This document shows positions 61,481 through 64,000 of a stretch of DNA of 64,000 nucleotides, piece after piece. The DNA comes from Hirsutella rhossiliensis. Its lineage: Eukaryota > Ascomycota > Sordariomycetes > Hypocreales > Ophiocordycipitaceae. The position numbers were made by a program, and so were the translations under genes. A model generated the notes under the pieces. It saw only the letters and a program-made list of their open reading frames with translations. It ran no database searches and was not told the origin of the DNA. The first letter of the stretch is position 1, and each line of letters opens with the position of its first letter. The stretch spans positions 620,001 to 684,000 of the forward strand of contig NW_025408687.1 in the NCBI RefSeq assembly GCF_020360975.1, read 5' to 3'.

Positions 61481-63395
61481 GGGCGGCGCATGGCTGCGAG
61501 GTCGAAGTGTCGGGTGTGTCTTCCTGAAGCGACTGTCTGAAATTTCCTTGATTTTTCCTTGATTGGCTCGAGCTCCCACGACATTCCTGGATACCCAAAC
61601 ACGCTGGTTGATTGGGGAGGCTATTTGCTTTTGGGCGGGGGCCCGTTGAAATTGTGTACAGCATCTGGCCGGGACGGGATAGAGGAGTCGGAGGGCTGGA
61701 TCACGTCTCCTTGTTTCTTTATGTTCCCCTTACCACCAACTCGATGACGCCAACTTGATGACGCGAAGTTGTTTGGGGGCACAGCCTGGTTGATGACTTT
61801 TGCTTCCGGAGGCGGTTTGTTCATTCCTGGCCTTGGCCGTCCCAGCGACGACGCAGGCACGCGTCTCGTCTGCGCCATGTTTTGCGATGATTACGGGTTG
61901 GCGACCGATCCGCCACGCCCTGTCTTGTGTTGCACAAGACGGGACAGGACCTGCGACTTTACTTTCTCCTTCAGTTTGCAGCTACGAATGTGGATTTGGG
62001 GGCTCTTTCAGGACTTGAGATATCATTTTCTACTCTACTTGACGCGGGTTTTCGCCGGGATACGAAGCAGCCACGCGCAACATGTTGTGGCAAGTTTCCT
62101 GGATCAGAAGTCTTATTCTCGGTCCTCGCACAAATATCACCAACTTTTTCCGAGTCAACTTGACTTTGAAGGCATGAGGAACTCGCTTCCTCGCAGTATA
62201 GCGCTTCGAAGAAGCCGGCGCAGTAGACGACGGGCTGATAATGTCGGGGGCGGGATGAATGGGATGACTGGACAAGCTACATGGCGTTTGGAGGCATCTG
62301 CGTTTTTTAGTCTCATGAGGGGATCTCTTGACTTTGCCAGCCTTTTACTCGTGTGATGAGCCGACAACGAAGGATTGGAGATGTAGAGTGTTATTGGGGT
62401 CTTGTATCTGTCTTTCCAGACTTCTTTGCTTCGGTCCTTGGAGTGATTCCTACTGTCTTCTTTGTCTTTGTCGATGGTGGTACACGTCTGGGAGCGATGT
62501 TGTCGGCCCCGAGGGCTGAATTGCATGGACGGAATTCGAACCTCGACTCGTGCTCCTCCAGGTTGCCAGCTCCGACTGAGGTCTCTCTGCATGTCACTCT
62601 CGCCGGCCCACCGGTTTCCCCTCTGCCTTGGCTCGCGCCTCGAGCGGCCGTGAAGAGGCTGCTGAGAGGGATGGAGAGCAAAGGCCACGACGTCGGGGCA
62701 TGCGGCGGGCTAGGGCGGTGGTACCAGGTGGGACACGGGAAGCAGAGGCCGGAATAAAGGGGGTACTGTGTAAGCAGGCAACGATGAAGTTAATACCTAC
62801 TACACACATAGCATTGGCCCCTTTTTTTCGTGTATGTAGGAATGATTTTTATCTGTTGGTCGCATGGCTGCTGCTGCTGCTGCTGCTGCTCATGCTGCTG
62901 CCCGCTGCGAGATGCTGCGCTCGCCCGCGGGGGGCAGTGTTGGGTGGTGATGGTGGTGGCGGCTGGGCGTTGCACGGCAGACGGGCGGGCGGGCGGGCGA
63001 TGCGTGCGCGTGCGTGTGAGGGTCGACGAGAGACGGGGGGGTGGTGGTGGTGCATGGGGACGGCAGAGGATGCATCGTCATCCTTTCTCCCCTCCCTCCC
63101 GCCCCCCTTCCCGCCCTCCTTTTGTGGTTGATGGATGGTCCATGGCCCGCGGACCTTGTTGGGCGGCACGAGACGACGGCACAATGGGAATATATGTGTG
63201 TGTGCGCGGGCGGGAGGCTTGCATGGGCGCGGGCGGCTCCTTTGTTGGACCTGCGGGCGGGCGAGCATCCTTCTCGTCCCCGTCTCCTCTCGCGAGCTCT
63301 CTCCCCTCCCTCTCTGTCATGCTTGCAGCCGATGTTGGCTGCCACTTGCAAGTGCCGGGTAGCAAGGGGACCGGGGCACTTTGTATTCCAATGCT
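61481..63395. other. convergent region Swp82-like / DPB4
   Basis: No gene is recognised in 1.9 kb. It holds a (GCT)8 run at 62867-62890 and GC-rich low-complexity sequence near 62930-63120. A B-box-like match near 62533 lacks a tRNA fold. Confidence 0.45.
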
Positions 63396-64000
63396 TCAGT
63401 CGCTCTCGTCTCCATCCAAGGCCTCGTCCGGCTCGTCATCGCCCTCCTCGGCCCGCGACTCGAGCGCATCCTGCGTCTCATCCCCGCTCGCCCCTGCCGC
63501 TTCCTCATACTCCTCTTCATCTTCGTCCTCATCTTCGTCCTCATCCTCCGTCACCGGCGCAGCCGCAGCCACCGCCACCTCGTCCTCGTTCTCCATGCCC
63601 ACCTCATCGTCGTCGTCGTCCTCGGCGTCGGGCTCGTCCTCGTCTTCCGTCTCAGCGTTGTCGCGCGACGCTACGCGGGGCCGCTTGGCGGCTGGCTCCG
63701 ACGCCGCCGTCGTGTCGGCCAGGTCGGTGTCGTCGCCCTTGGAGGGGCCGTCCTTGGCCGCCCGGACCTTTTGCCGGTACGACGACCGCTTCTCCGTCTG
63801 CACGGCGTTGTATTCTGGCAGAGCATGGGTCAGCACTCTCTCGCAGTCTGTGCAGCAGCCCGGAAGACGTACTCGCAAACTCGGCCTCGAGAGGCGCGCG
63901 CAAAAAGCCAAACTCGGTGTCATCGAGGGCCTTGAAGACGTCGGCGGGGGAAATGGTCTTTTTGTTGGCACTGGTGGTATGCTCGTTGGCCCTGCGTTGT
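63396..64000 (-). CDS. DPB4: DNA polymerase epsilon subunit D (Dpb4), partial
   Basis: This is a histone-fold subunit of DNA polymerase epsilon, shared in other species with the CHRAC/ISW2 remodeller, where it pairs with a Dpb3-type partner. The 5' part lies beyond the right edge. Seen on the minus strand are ANEHTTSANKKTISPADVFK, ALDDTEFGFL and EAEFA, then a 58 nt intron (63815-63872), then KYNAVQTEKRSSYRQKVRAAK and a long Glu/Asp-rich tail ending GDESD at the stop (63396-63398). Helices 2-3 of the histone fold and the acidic tail match Dpb4. The acceptor-like acaacgcag at the very edge (minus strand) may mark another intron. Confidence 0.9.
   Translation of the reverse strand, partial: NAGPTSIPPVPTKRPFPPPTSSRPSMTPSLAFCARLSRPSLRVRLPGCCTDCERVLTHALPEYNAVQTEKRSSYRQKVRAAKDGPSKGDDTDLADTTAASEPAAKRPRVASRDNAETEDEDEPDAEDDDDDEVGMENEDEVAVAAAAPVTEDEDEDEDEDEEEYEEAAGASGDETQDALESRAEEGDDEPDEALDGDESD

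Noticed and set aside
62525..62600. B-box-like GGTTCGAAT on the minus strand
   Set aside because: An extra base disrupts the T stem, and no acceptor or anticodon arm can be formed around it.

Overview
The window is nuclear DNA of a filamentous ascomycete, most likely a sordariomycete and possibly Hypocreales (the order is an inference). The evidence is short 45-270 nt introns with GT..AG ends and CTAAC/CTGAC-type branch points, GC-rich codon use, orthologues of fungal-specific proteins (COT-1 kinase, Tim54, Rsc7/Swp82, Clg1-type cyclin), and one transposon decayed in the way expected of RIP (repeat-induced point mutation). There is no bacterial, organellar or CRISPR signal.

Left edge (1-2,370): AT-rich repeat DNA. 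It holds a complete 1.85 kb Fot1/pogo-type DNA transposon with perfect 55 bp inverted ends, a TA target duplication and a dead transposase, then a tRNA-like sequence with both Pol III boxes. From 3.3 to 16.2 kb lie housekeeping genes: QCR9 (respiratory complex III), a 2,161-residue UBR1 N-recognin, an RSC7 chromatin-remodelling subunit, a tiny secreted protein, and Sec61-gamma (SSS1).

Accessory stretch (16.2-30.5 kb): a possible unrecognised spliced gene fragment, a signal-peptide/single-TM protein of unknown function, and a six-exon flavin-dependent halogenase with no polyketide or peptide synthetase nearby. A 7 kb stretch without recognisable genes follows.

Second housekeeping block (30.5-48.3 kb): a Clg1/Pho80-type cyclin, a FAM192A/Fyv6 splicing factor, TIM54, the NDR kinase COT-1, SF3a subunit 2 (PRP11), a class III aminotransferase, the circularly permuted GTPase NUG1 and, tail to tail with it, the exosome nuclease DIS3/RRP44.

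Right part (48.3-64 kb): about 10.6 kb without a recognisable gene, ending in a very low-complexity leader for a second Rsc7/Swp82-family gene. A DNA polymerase epsilon subunit (DPB4) is cut off by the right edge.

The best candidates for new biology are the orphan halogenase with a pair of 20 bp repeats in its promoter, the small Kex2-site secreted protein, and the two Rsc7/Swp82 paralogues on one segment. I saw no clearly new multi-gene system. Gene models are by eye: exon joins were checked for reading phase and family fit, not against transcripts.
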